NCBI GenBank assembly: GCA_004525335.1
Contig: SPCL01000001.1
Span: forward strand, 1 to 32,840
DNA: 32,840 nt
Direction: 5' to 3'
DNA from: Thermodesulfobacteriales bacterium
GTDB lineage: Bacteria; Desulfobacterota_D; UBA1144; Nemesobacterales; UBA2774
Positions 16,354 through 24,524 of this stretch are shown here, one piece after another. The translations under genes and the position numbers were made by a program. Under the pieces are notes generated by a model. That model worked only from the letters and a program-made list of their open reading frames with translations. It had not been told where the DNA came from and made no database searches. Within the stretch, counting starts at the first letter, position 1. Each line of letters starts with the position of its first letter.

Positions 16354-17452
16354 ATGATAGGCGATAACAAAGAACAAATCCAAGATATAAAGAAAAGATT
16401 AGTAATAATTGGAGACTATCTTTGACCTGCCTGGCAAAGAATCCAGATTAAGCGAGTTAGAAGAAATCACTGGTAAACCCGAATTTTGGGATAACGCAGA
16501 CCTAGCCCAAGAAACACTTAGAGAACAATCGCTAATTAAACAGACTGTTGAGCAGTGGCAGAGCTTAACTTCTGAGCTAGAAGATGTTGAAGTCTTAGAA
16601 GAGCTTTCACTAGAAGAAGGCGATGAGGATGCTTTGGCAGAGGCTAAGGCAAAATTGTCGGAGATCGAGGTAAAGGTAGAGAATCTTGAATTTAAGAGGA
16701 TTCTTGGGGAGCCTGAGGACGCAAGTAACGCAATTGTTTCTATTAATGCGGGAGCGGGCGGAACAGAGGCTCAAGACTGGGCAGATATGCTACTGCGGAT
16801 GTATCTAAGATACGCCGAAAGAAGCGGCTTCAAATCAGAAATAGTAGAATATCAGGAAGGGGACGAAGCCGGGCTTAAAAGCGCGACCTTTCTTGTTAAG
16901 GGAGATTATGCGTTTGGCTATTTAAAGGCTGAGAGCGGCGTACACCGTTTAGTTAGAATCTCCCCCTTTGATTCAAACAAAAGAAGACATACTTCCTTTG
17001 CCTCAGTTTTCATTTCCCCTGAGATTGACGATAGCATTGAAGTCGATATCGACGAAAAAGACTTGAGGATTGACACTTACCGGGCAAGCGGAGCAGGCGG
17101 GCAGCATGTGAATAAAACTGATTCCGCCATCCGAATTACTCACGGCCCTTCAGGAATAGTTGTAAGCTGCCAAAATGAACGCTCCCAACGTCAAAATAAA
17201 GAAACAGCGATGAAGATTCTTCGCGCGAGACTTTATGAACGAGAAAGAGAAAAGCAGAGGGAAAAAATTGATGAGCTTAACTCAACCAAAAAAGAAATAG
17301 GATGGGGTAGTCAAATCCGCTCTTACGTACTTCATCCATATAGAATGATAAAAGACCACAGAACTAATTTTGAAACCGGAAACGTAGACCCCGTGTTAGA
17401 CGGTGATCTGAGTGAGTTTATCAAGAGTTACTTGATTTACGCCTCAAGTTAA
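16354..17452 (+). CDS. prfB: Peptide chain release factor 2, with programmed +1 frameshift
   Basis: Releases peptides at UGA and UAA. The first 23 codons run from ATG 16354 to CTT 16420-16422 and hit an in-frame TGA at 16423-16425. The classic slip site CTT TGA C is present, with a GGAG internal Shine-Dalgarno-like element at 16411-16414. Slipping +1 continues as GAC at 16424 to the stop at 17452, giving a 365-residue protein, the standard RF2 size. The joined peptide reads RLVIIGDYL-DLPGKESRL. The SPF specificity tripeptide (VRISPFDSN) and the catalytic GGQ (ASGAGGQHVNKTDSA) are both intact. AGGAGGT seven bases before the ATG supports this start. RF2 itself autoregulates through this TGA. 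Confidence 0.97.
16411..16426 (+). promoter_or_regulatory. prfB: prfB programmed +1 ribosomal frameshift site
   Basis: GGAGACTATCTTTGAC: a Shine-Dalgarno-like GGAG followed by CTT, the in-frame TGA stop and C. The order and the CUU-UGA-C core match the E. coli autoregulatory site. The spacing from GGAG to CTT is five bases, slightly longer than in E. coli. Low RF2 slows termination at the TGA and favours slipping. Confidence 0.95.
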
Positions 17453-17480
17453 AACAAAAGCCGGAGGAATATCAAGAATA

Positions 17481-17530
17481 GATGGAATTCTTTGATTCTT
17501 TAAGCACGGTGGTATATTTATCATTCCATC
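17481..17530. repeat. Inverted repeat between prfB and nadK
   Basis: GATGGAAT (17481-17488) and ATTCCATC (17523-17530) are exact reverse complements separated by 34 bases. The sequence lies in the 127-base gap after prfB and about 50 bases before the nadK start. It could be a weak RNA stem or an operator pair. There is no U-tract, so it is not a normal intrinsic terminator. Confidence 0.35.
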
Positions 17531-17579
17531 GAGCCAAATCTAAAGGTTAAGTGTTCGAGCATTTAGGAGGACAAAAATC

Positions 17580-18446
17580 TTGAAAATCGGCATTATAGCT
17601 AAACCTAATATATTAGAGCCCCTAGAAATCACGAAAGATCTTTCAGCATGGCTTAACGAAAGGGATATTGAGGTCTTTGTTGAAAAGGATTTAGGTGATC
17701 AAATCGGTCATTCTAACTCGGTAGACCGGGCAGATATACCCGAGCTTGTTGATATTATCCTGGTTTTCGGTGGAGACGGCACATTTTTAGGGATGGCTAG
17801 GCTTACATGCAAACACGGCACCCCTATTTTAGGAATCAACCTTGGCGGACTAGGGTTTCTAACCGAAGTAACAGTGGATGAGCTCTACCCTATGATGGAA
17901 AGAATTATAGATGGAAATTACGAAGTTGAAGAAAGACAGATGCTGCTCACAACAATCCACCGTGAGAAAAACACCATAGGAACCTATGAAGTACTAAACG
18001 ATGTAGTTATAAATAAGGGCGCTGTAGCTAGAATTATTGATCTGGGAATTTATATAGAGAACTCACATGTTACAACCTATAGAGCAGACGGTATTATACT
18101 TTCGACTCCTACAGGTTCAACCGCTTATTCCCTGTCTGCAGGCGGCCCGATTGTTCATCCAAGAATCCCGGTAACTATTATTACGCCAATTTGTCCCCAT
18201 ACTCTTACAAACAGACCGCTTGTAGTTTCAAGCGATATGAAGGTCGAAATAAAAGTTACAACTCATGAGCCGGATACTTACCTTACACTGGATGGACAAA
18301 TTGGAATAAGACTGAATACAGGGGACATAATTGAAGTAAAAAGAGCTGATAGTACTGTGAAACTTATTAAATCTCCTTACCGAGACTTCTTTGCCATTCT
18401 CAAAGCAAAACTTATGTGGGGGGAAAGGTATGGCAAGATCGACTGA
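17580..18446 (+). CDS. nadK: NAD kinase
   Basis: ATP- or polyphosphate-dependent phosphorylation of NAD to NADP. 288 residues. The conserved GGDGT motif lies in VFGGDGTFLGMARL, followed by GINLGGLGFLTEV, NDVVINKG, the substrate-binding block STPTGSTAYSLSAGGPIVHP and a C-terminal DGQ motif in LTLDGQIGIRL. The start is TTG at 17580, chosen because AGGAGG lies nine bases upstream and the family N-terminus (KIGIIAKPN) begins there. Its last 17 bases overlap the next small gene, which implies translational coupling. Confidence 0.96.
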   Translation: MKIGIIAKPNILEPLEITKDLSAWLNERDIEVFVEKDLGDQIGHSNSVDRADIPELVDIILVFGGDGTFLGMARLTCKHGTPILGINLGGLGFLTEVTVDELYPMMERIIDGNYEVEERQMLLTTIHREKNTIGTYEVLNDVVINKGAVARIIDLGIYIENSHVTTYRADGIILSTPTGSTAYSLSAGGPIVHPRIPVTIITPICPHTLTNRPLVVSSDMKVEIKVTTHEPDTYLTLDGQIGIRLNTGDIIEVKRADSTVKLIKSPYRDFFAILKAKLMWGERYGKID

Positions 18447-18798
18447 TGAGCAGTTCTTACACGACTGGGTAATAAGAAAAGTACAGGAGAAATATTCGAG
18501 ACAATATAGCAAAGTCCATATAAACCCTGGGGAAGAAAAGAATTATGAATTCGGCGGCGCCTACCCTGACATTATTTTTGAGAATTATGGGCAAATAGTG
18601 CAAGTAGTCGAAGTTGAAACAAAAGAAACAATAAACGAAGAAAGGGCAAAGAAATGGAAGGACCTTTCAGAACTCGGGGCAAAGCTTCATCTCTTAGTAC
18701 CCCAAAATATGCAAAATGCGGCTAGGGATATTTGCTGGAAGAGCGGTTTAATGGCTAAAGTAAAGATCGGCTCTTTTGATGTAAATCTAAATATTTAA
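18430..18798 (+). CDS. Small unknown protein with PD-(D/E)xK-like residues
   Basis: 122 residues, soluble. The centre reads GGAYPDIIFENYGQ, then VVEVETKETINEERA. The spacing of the Asp in YPD and the E-x-E-T-K strand resembles the PD-(D/E)xK nuclease core, and a following Lys/Glu-rich helix would fit; this is inference from pattern only. It has no signal peptide or membrane segment. Its ATG lies inside the last codons of nadK (17-base overlap), preceded by a G-rich GGGGGGAAAGG ribosome site, so it is probably coupled to nadK. A hairpin that could be its terminator follows at 18803. Confidence 0.7.
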   Translation: MARSTDEQFLHDWVIRKVQEKYSRQYSKVHINPGEEKNYEFGGAYPDIIFENYGQIVQVVEVETKETINEERAKKWKDLSELGAKLHLLVPQNMQNAARDICWKSGLMAKVKIGSFDVNLNI

Positions 18799-18802
18799 TA
18801 TT

Positions 18803-18833
18803 AAGATTTCTTGCAGTTTCTGAGAAATCTTTT
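18803..18833 (+). terminator. Probable intrinsic terminator after the nadK unit
   Basis: AAGATTTCT and AGAAATCTT pair perfectly over nine bases (18803-18811 with 18823-18831), with an 11-base loop and a short T run (18830-18833). The stem is AT-rich and the T run short, so termination may be partial. It lies four bases after the stop of the small gene and about 150 bases before glyA. Confidence 0.55.
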
Positions 18834-18981
18834 ACCTTTATAATCACTTGAGAAGCTAATTAGAATTTTGAAAAACTCGCTGATTGGTTTTTAAAATTAG
18901 ACCCGTAAAGCCTAATACTATCAGCCTGCTAATATCTTGAATATTTAATGCGCTTTTCTCGACTTCACGGAGGTAGTAGAA

Positions 18982-20229
18982 ATGTCTGTTCTTGAAAAAT
19001 TTGACCCGGAAATAGCCCAGATTATAAGATCTGAAACAGAGCGCCAGGAATATAGGCTAGAGCTTATAGCATCTGAGAATTATGTAAGCGAAGCAGTGCT
19101 TGAAGCAGCAGGATCGGTGCTGACCAATAAATATGCAGAAGGACTTCCCAGAAAAAGATATTACGGCGGATGTGAATTTGTAGATATTGCTGAAGACATA
19201 GCTCGTGATAGAGCTAAGGAGCTTTTTGGATGTGAGGCTGTTAATGTGCAGCCGCACTCGGGCTCTCAGGCAAATATGGCTGTTTACTTTGCAGCTATTG
19301 AACCAGGCGACACCGTGCTTGGAATGAATTTAGCACACGGCGGACATTTAACTCATGGAAGTCCGGTAAATTTCTCAGGAAGGCTTTATAATATAGTCCC
19401 ATATGGAGTTACGGAAGATACAAACTTAATTGATTATGATGAAGTCAGAAAACTCGCACAAGAACACAGCCCTAAACTTATAGTAGTCGGCTGGAGCGCA
19501 TATCCCCGCGATATTGATTTTTCAAAATTTAAAGAGATAGCCGATGAATGCGGTGCGCTGTTGATGGCAGATATAGCCCACCCGGCAGGTCTAGTGACTG
19601 CGGGGCTTTATTCAGACCCTGTCCCACATTGTGACTATGTAACTACAACAACTCATAAAACGCTACGTGGCCCCAGAGGCGGCATGATTATGATGAAGGA
19701 AGAGCATGCCAAGAAAGTTAACAGCAGAGTTTTCCCGGGCTCTCAGGGAGGGCCGTTAATGCATATAATAGCTGCTAAGGCTGTCGCTTTTAAGGAAGCG
19801 CTAACTCCGGAGTTTAAAGAATACCAGGCTCAAACAGTCAAGAACGCAAAGCACCTTGGAGAATGTATGCTTGAGCACGGGTTTAATCTTGTCTCTGGCG
19901 GCACAGATAATCACCTAATACTGGTTGATCTACGGGAAACAGATCTTACAGGTAAGATTGCCGAGGACACACTTGAGCTTGCAGGCATAACGGTAAATAA
20001 AAATGCAATCCCGTTTGACCCCAATCCCCCTGCTGTTACAAGCGGCATTAGAATTGGAACCCCTGCTATTACCACAAGAGGAATGAAAGAAGAAGAGATG
20101 GGAATTATCGCAGGATTAATAAAAGAAGCGCTGGATAACATAGAGAATGAAAGGGTTCTATCTAGAATAAAGGACGATGTTGCAGAGCTTTGTAAAAAAT
20201 TCCCAATGTATAGTGATAGGCTCGTATAG
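18982..20229 (+). CDS. glyA: Serine hydroxymethyltransferase
   Basis: PLP enzyme that interconverts serine and glycine with tetrahydrofolate, the main one-carbon source. 415 residues, normal. The N-terminus DPEIAQIIRSETERQ and LIASENYVSEAVLEA are characteristic. NKYAEGLPRKRYYGG, the VNVQPHSGSQAN cofactor region and the PLP lysine in TTTTHKTLRGPRGG are intact. ACGGAGGTAG eight or so bases before the ATG is a strong ribosome site. It heads a tight same-strand operon with nrdR, tatD and pdxA; the glyA-nrdR adjacency is common in bacteria. Confidence 0.97.
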   Translation: MSVLEKFDPEIAQIIRSETERQEYRLELIASENYVSEAVLEAAGSVLTNKYAEGLPRKRYYGGCEFVDIAEDIARDRAKELFGCEAVNVQPHSGSQANMAVYFAAIEPGDTVLGMNLAHGGHLTHGSPVNFSGRLYNIVPYGVTEDTNLIDYDEVRKLAQEHSPKLIVVGWSAYPRDIDFSKFKEIADECGALLMADIAHPAGLVTAGLYSDPVPHCDYVTTTTHKTLRGPRGGMIMMKEEHAKKVNSRVFPGSQGGPLMHIIAAKAVAFKEALTPEFKEYQAQTVKNAKHLGECMLEHGFNLVSGGTDNHLILVDLRETDLTGKIAEDTLELAGITVNKNAIPFDPNPPAVTSGIRIGTPAITTRGMKEEEMGIIAGLIKEALDNIENERVLSRIKDDVAELCKKFPMYSDRLV

Positions 20230-20766
20230 ATGAAATGTCCATTTTGCACCAGTTTAGAAAGTAAGGTCATAGATTCACGTCTCGGAAAGGAAGAAACATC
20301 CATTAGAAGACGCCGGGAGTGCCTTGATTGCAACAGCCGCTATACAACCTATGAGCGTGTTGAAGAAGTAGAGCTTCTAATAGTAAAAAAAGGCGGCGTA
20401 AGAGAGACGTTTGATAGAAGTAAAATATTAACCGGCATGTTAAAAGCTTGTGAAAAAAGGCCGATAAGCATGGATGTAATTGAAAGCTTTGTCTCTTCCC
20501 TTGAGAGAGAGTTCCAAGAAAGGGGAGATAGAGAAGTAGATAGCGGCGAGATAGGTGAGAGGGTTATCAACAAGCTCTACGAGATAGATGAAGTTGCCTA
20601 TGTGAGATTTGCATCGGTGTATAGATCATTTAAAGATGTAAACCAGTTTATGTCGGAATTGAAAGACCTTTTAAAAGATAAAGAAGAAAACAGCAAAAAT
20701 TTAACTGAAGCTGCCAAGATAAGAGAAGCTTCTTTATCTATAATCAAAGATAAAACCCCAAAATAA
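20230..20766 (+). CDS. nrdR: Transcriptional repressor NrdR
   Basis: Represses ribonucleotide reductase genes in response to bound ATP/dATP. 178 residues, slightly longer than the usual 150-160. The N-terminal zinc ribbon is MKCPFC...CLDCNSRYTTYERV (Cys 3, 6, 31, 34). The ATP-cone domain starts at LLIVKKGGVRETFDRSKIL and runs to about 140 (VAYVRFASVYRSFKDVNQF). The C-terminal tail is Lys/Glu-rich. Its ATG directly abuts the glyA stop (TAGATG), so translation is coupled. I found no NrdR box I could confirm in this window, and no nrd gene is present. Confidence 0.96.
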   Translation: MKCPFCTSLESKVIDSRLGKEETSIRRRRECLDCNSRYTTYERVEEVELLIVKKGGVRETFDRSKILTGMLKACEKRPISMDVIESFVSSLEREFQERGDREVDSGEIGERVINKLYEIDEVAYVRFASVYRSFKDVNQFMSELKDLLKDKEENSKNLTEAAKIREASLSIIKDKTPK

Positions 20767-21521
20767 TGCTAATAGACAGCCACGCACATTTAGTTTCTTT
20801 AGAGAACATCTCAGAAGTCCTACAAAGAGCTAAAGAGAACAATATTACTAAAATCGTTTCCATTTCTTCTGATATACCATCGACTGAAGCTACTATTTCT
20901 CTTGCAGAACAATACGATTTTATCTTTGCGACAACGGGTGTGCACCCCCACTCTGCAGAGCAGACAAACGAAGAGGTACTCAAGGGTCTAGATCGCTATG
21001 CTACTCATGAAAAAGTTGTGGCAATCGGAGAAACCGGCCTAGACTATTTTTATATGAACTCTGAAAAAGAAATTCAAATAAATTCTTTTACCGAGCAAAT
21101 TCGTTTGGGAAGGAAGCACAACCTGCCTATTATTATTCATGTCCGTGATGCGGATGAGGACATGCAGGAAATTTTAAAGAAAGAAACAGCAGCCGATACG
21201 CCCGGAGTGATCCACTGCTTTACGGGCAATTACGATACCGCGGTTAAGTATTTGGATTTGGGATATTATATTTCGTTCTCAGGAATAGTTACTTTTAAGA
21301 AATCTGAAGAATTAAGAGAAGCCGCAAAAAACATACCCTCAGATAAGATACTAATAGAAACAGACTCTCCGTATCTTGCTCCGGTGCCTCATAGAGGGAA
21401 GCCAAACGAGCCTTCATTTGTTAAACATGTTGCCCAGACTGTTGCAGACGTGAGAGGAATTTCAATTGATGAGCTGTCAGAAATAACAAGATCTAACACA
21501 GAGAGACTGTTCAGAATTTAA
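20766..21521 (+). CDS. TatD-family metal-dependent hydrolase
   Basis: TIM-barrel metallohydrolase, 251 residues, with 3'-5' DNA exonuclease or D-aminoacyl-type activities reported for relatives. Metal ligands are visible: the HxH of LIDSHAHL, the Glu of AIGETGLDYF, the His in IIIHVRDAD, the His in VIHCFTGNY and the Asp of IETDSPYLAPVPHRG. It overlaps nrdR by one base (TAATG), so it is translationally coupled in the glyA operon. The closest relatives are the YcfH/YabD group rather than TatD itself, so no specific substrate is given. Confidence 0.93.
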   Translation: MLIDSHAHLVSLENISEVLQRAKENNITKIVSISSDIPSTEATISLAEQYDFIFATTGVHPHSAEQTNEEVLKGLDRYATHEKVVAIGETGLDYFYMNSEKEIQINSFTEQIRLGRKHNLPIIIHVRDADEDMQEILKKETAADTPGVIHCFTGNYDTAVKYLDLGYYISFSGIVTFKKSEELREAAKNIPSDKILIETDSPYLAPVPHRGKPNEPSFVKHVAQTVADVRGISIDELSEITRSNTERLFRI

Positions 21522-21562
21522 CCGCATTTCTATCATAGTATGGAAATCCAAAGAGAAAACTC

Positions 21563-22513
21563 ATGTCTAAAAAACCTATAATCGGAATAACAATGGGGGA
21601 CCCAAACGGCGTTGGTCCCGAGGTAATTGTAAAAGCAATCTCTTCAAACGAGATAAAGGACTTATGCGAGATAGTAATATTCGGAGATGCCGGAATACTT
21701 CAAAAAGCCGCAAATAATTCCGTTAGTAATATTAAAATTGTTGAATGCTCTGAATTTGGATTAGAAGATTTAAAACCCAGCACTTTGGATAGAAAAGCCG
21801 GGCAGGCTAGCCTCGACTATATAACTACCGCAGTTAAGTCAGCTTTGGAAAATGAGATTGATGCCATTGTGACGGCGCCTATCAGTAAGGAGTCGACCCA
21901 CCTTGCCGGGTCCAAATATCCAGGACATACCGAGATGCTAAAAGATCTGAGTGGATCTAATCAAGCCGTTATGATGTTTGAAGGCCAGAAGTTTAAAGTA
22001 ATGCTCGTAACAATACACGAGGCATTGAGCAATGTTCCGAAGTTAATTAGTAAAGACAGAGTACTATCTACGATTAAGCTTACACACGATTCACTCGTAA
22101 CCCTTTTTAAAATAGATGCTCCGAAAATAGTTGTTTGCGGGCTAAACCCCCATGCGGGAGAATCAGGCGCCTTTGGTAACGAAGAGATTGACCATATAAT
22201 ACCGGCCGTTGAAGAGGCGCTAGAGTTGGGAATTAACATTGAAGGACCACTACCTGCGGACACTTTGTTTTATTATGCCAACCAGGGAAAATGGGACGCA
22301 GTAGTTGCAATGTATCACGACCAGGGATTAATTCCATTTAAAATGGTGTCGTTTAATGACGGGGTAAATATCACGCTTGGGCTTCCAATAATAAGGACCT
22401 CTCCTGATCATGGAACTGCGTTTGATATTGCATGGAAAGGGGTTGCTGATCCTTCAAGCATGATTGCCGCTATAAAAGTAGCTGCACAATTCGCTATCAA
22501 CAAATCAACTTAG
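21563..22513 (+). CDS. pdxA: 4-hydroxythreonine-4-phosphate dehydrogenase
   Basis: Oxidises 4-phosphohydroxy-L-threonine with NAD(P)+ in deoxyxylulose-dependent vitamin B6 synthesis. 316 residues. The N-terminus IIGITMGDPNGVGPEV is typical. The metal-binding histidines are in YPGHTEML, GLNPHAGESGAFGNEE and AMYHDQGLIPFK. LPIIRTSPDHGTAFDIA is the conserved C-terminal block. It is the last gene of the glyA operon, which makes sense because GlyA and the several PLP enzymes nearby need its product. Its last nine bases overlap the end of the opposing sirtuin gene. Confidence 0.95.
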   Translation: MSKKPIIGITMGDPNGVGPEVIVKAISSNEIKDLCEIVIFGDAGILQKAANNSVSNIKIVECSEFGLEDLKPSTLDRKAGQASLDYITTAVKSALENEIDAIVTAPISKESTHLAGSKYPGHTEMLKDLSGSNQAVMMFEGQKFKVMLVTIHEALSNVPKLISKDRVLSTIKLTHDSLVTLFKIDAPKIVVCGLNPHAGESGAFGNEEIDHIIPAVEEALELGINIEGPLPADTLFYYANQGKWDAVVAMYHDQGLIPFKMVSFNDGVNITLGLPIIRTSPDHGTAFDIAWKGVADPSSMIAAIKVAAQFAINKST

Positions 22514-23256
22514 AGTTCTGTTAGAAGTAAATAATAAAGGAAGTATCTCGCCTGACTTCTCTCGGATAACTATATCATAGAGTCCGGCGCTGGGTGTTTC
22601 ATCAAGATTAATTTCAATTACAGTCTTGTTTGCCTGCTTCGCGACTAGACCCATTGAAGCTGCGGGCTCAACCACGCCTGATGTCCCGATAATGAGCATT
22701 ACCTGACACTCTTCAATTGCTTTTAGAATACTATCTATTAATGACATTTCGATCATCTCACCAAACCAAACCACATTTGGCCTACCGATCTCGCCACACT
22801 TCTTGCATTTGGGAGGTAATTCACGCAGCGGCACATCAAAATTTTGTTCAATATCTCCGCATTTGGTGCACATTATCTGCCACAAATTGCCGTGCATCTC
22901 GATAACACCACTACTCCCCGCCATTTGATGGAGACCATCAATATTTTGAGTGACCAGGGTGACTTTTTGGAGGTTGTTCTCTAATTCGGAAAGGGCGTAG
23001 TGACCGGGGTTGGGTTTTGCATCTTTAACAGCATTTCTTCTCCAGTCATACCACTCCCATATGAGCTTCGGGTCTTTCCAAAACGCTTCAGGGTCGCAAG
23101 CTCCTCCGGTCTGTAGTTCTGCCAAAGCCCCTCCTGCCCTCTGAATATTGGTACCCCGCTTTCTGCCGATATCCCCGCCCCTGTGAGAATTACAATGTTC
23201 GAGGCATTCTCTATTTCCTCCCGCGCTTGACTTATTTTATCTTCAGTTTCTGTCAT
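22505..23256 (-). pseudogene. cobB: SIR2-family NAD-dependent deacylase (CobB-type), frameshifted
   Basis: The sirtuin deacylates lysines using NAD+. The N-terminal part starts at ATG 23256 (GAGGGA upstream) with ILTGAGISAESGVPIFRG and runs to RPEELAT. The frame then changes at a GGG (plus strand, 23091-23093), and the rest is read one frame over from PEAFWKDPKLIWEWYDWRR. Downstream features are intact: TQNIDGLH, the catalytic His in VIEMHGN, the zinc cysteines CTKC...CKKC, and IIGTSGVVEPA. The span is 752 bases, and adding one base gives a 250-residue protein of normal length. A single lost base in a short homopolymer is therefore the likeliest cause, either a sequencing error or a recent mutation. 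Confidence 0.88.
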
Positions 23257-23302
23257 GACATCCCTCTTTGTTAATATAAGTTTACCATAAAGATTAAATT
23301 TC

Positions 23303-24424
23303 TTATCTGGGATAGAGTATTTTGGTTTGAGCGACAGACTTAGGATAAACAATAACTTTTCCCCCTTCTTGCCACTGCACTACAACCATCTCATGCCCAG
23401 TCTGATTACCGTTGGTATCTGTTTTGAAGGTTCCATAAAATGTTTTGAAATCCGCACTCTTTGCAACACGCCTAAGAGTTAAATCATCCAATGTTCCGGC
23501 CTCCTGAATACATTTTTCTATGATTATTCCGATATTGTATCCCTGGGCAGCCACGTAATCGGGCTCTTTGCCGTATACAGACATAAACTTTGAAAAGAAC
23601 CCCTCAGACGAAGGGCCTATATCTGGGACAATTTGAAGACCTCTTTCCCATTGACTAGCAGATAAGATACCATCAGCTTTGCGACCAAATTTATCTTTAA
23701 ATAATTTAATCGAAGCAACAATAAACCCTGCAGCTTTTGAGTAGACCCCTTGTTTCACAATCTGTTTTGCAAGAGCAAGGTCATCCTCAGCTCGTCCCAT
23801 CCCTAGAATTAAATCAGGCTCATAAGAAGCCAGGTCTTCCAGATGGGCAGAAAAATCCTTTGTGCCTGAAATGAATTTGTACTCTCTTATATCAAAGCCC
23901 AAACTTTGTGCGTAGAACTTGGCCCCGTTTGCGACGCGGGTAGAAAACCCGCTGTTTTGAGCACTAAAAGTGGCTATTTTCATAGCATCAGGATCAGCAT
24001 TTTTTATAGCATCAATAATTCCGCATGAATAATTACTCGCCGGAGTAATGGCATTAATCACACAGGTGAAAGGTCTTTCTAAAATCTCATCTGTTGAACC
24101 ACCGTGATTCCACAATGTCTTATTATATTGCTCAGCAACTTCACAAGCTGCTAAAGCGAGAGAGCTAGAATAGGGACCGAGAAGAATATAGACATTGTCT
24201 TCTTTAATTAACTTTTCTACATTCGAGCTACATTTTTCTACAGAGCTTTCGTCGTCGTAATAAATAAGCTCTATAGGAAACGTCGCACCCAGTTCCCTTA
24301 CGAAAATTCCGCCTCGGCTATTAGTTTCCTGGAGCCAAAGCTTTATACCCTCAAAGCTCTCTACACCTTGGATTGAATAATTGCCTGTGAGTGATATGGA
24401 TAGACCGATCTTGATTTTATTCAT
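23303..24424 (-). CDS. LivJ-type periplasmic-binding-protein domain, without a signal peptide
   Basis: About 373 residues of the type-I periplasmic binding protein fold used by branched-chain amino acid and urea ABC transporters. The mature-protein start motif (IKIGLSISLTGNYSIQG) lies at the very N-terminus. GGIFVRELG, IYYDDESS, the LLGPYSSSLA ligand loop and WNHGGSTDEI follow. Most relatives carry a 20-30 residue signal before that motif. Neither the ATG at 24424 nor the alternative at 24448 (adding MLIGFQQS) provides one. No permease or ATPase gene is adjacent. It could be a cytoplasmic sensor, or the gene may have lost its signal. The ribosome site is weak at either start. Confidence 0.82.
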   Translation of the reverse strand: MNKIKIGLSISLTGNYSIQGVESFEGIKLWLQETNSRGGIFVRELGATFPIELIYYDDESSVEKCSSNVEKLIKEDNVYILLGPYSSSLALAACEVAEQYNKTLWNHGGSTDEILERPFTCVINAITPASNYSCGIIDAIKNADPDAMKIATFSAQNSGFSTRVANGAKFYAQSLGFDIREYKFISGTKDFSAHLEDLASYEPDLILGMGRAEDDLALAKQIVKQGVYSKAAGFIVASIKLFKDKFGRKADGILSASQWERGLQIVPDIGPSSEGFFSKFMSVYGKEPDYVAAQGYNIGIIIEKCIQEAGTLDDLTLRRVAKSADFKTFYGTFKTDTNGNQTGHEMVVVQWQEGGKVIVYPKSVAQTKILYPR

Positions 24425-24487
24425 AGATTGTTGAAACCCGATCAACATTTAACTTGCCAGCGGGCGTACCAATCCTATAATGAGCTA

Positions 24488-24521
24488 TAAAAAAAGAAAA
24501 ATCCAGGTGGGCGAAGGCCCA
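24488..24521 (-). terminator. Intrinsic terminator after the rsmD-coaD-aminotransferase operon
   Basis: On the minus strand TGGGC and GCCCA pair around a CTTC tetraloop (24508-24521), followed by a T-rich run interrupted by few other bases (down to 24488). The stem begins just after the aminotransferase stop at 24525. The compact GC stem with a strong U-tract is a standard Rho-independent terminator. Confidence 0.8.
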
Positions 24522-24524
24522 GAA

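Noticed and set aside
16409..16423. TTG start for a shorter release factor 2
   Set aside because: The frameshift site and the upstream ATG with AGGAGGT explain the full 365-residue protein.
23091..23093. Programmed -1 frameshift in the sirtuin gene
   Set aside because: There is no slippery heptamer or clear stimulatory stem; a lost base fits better.
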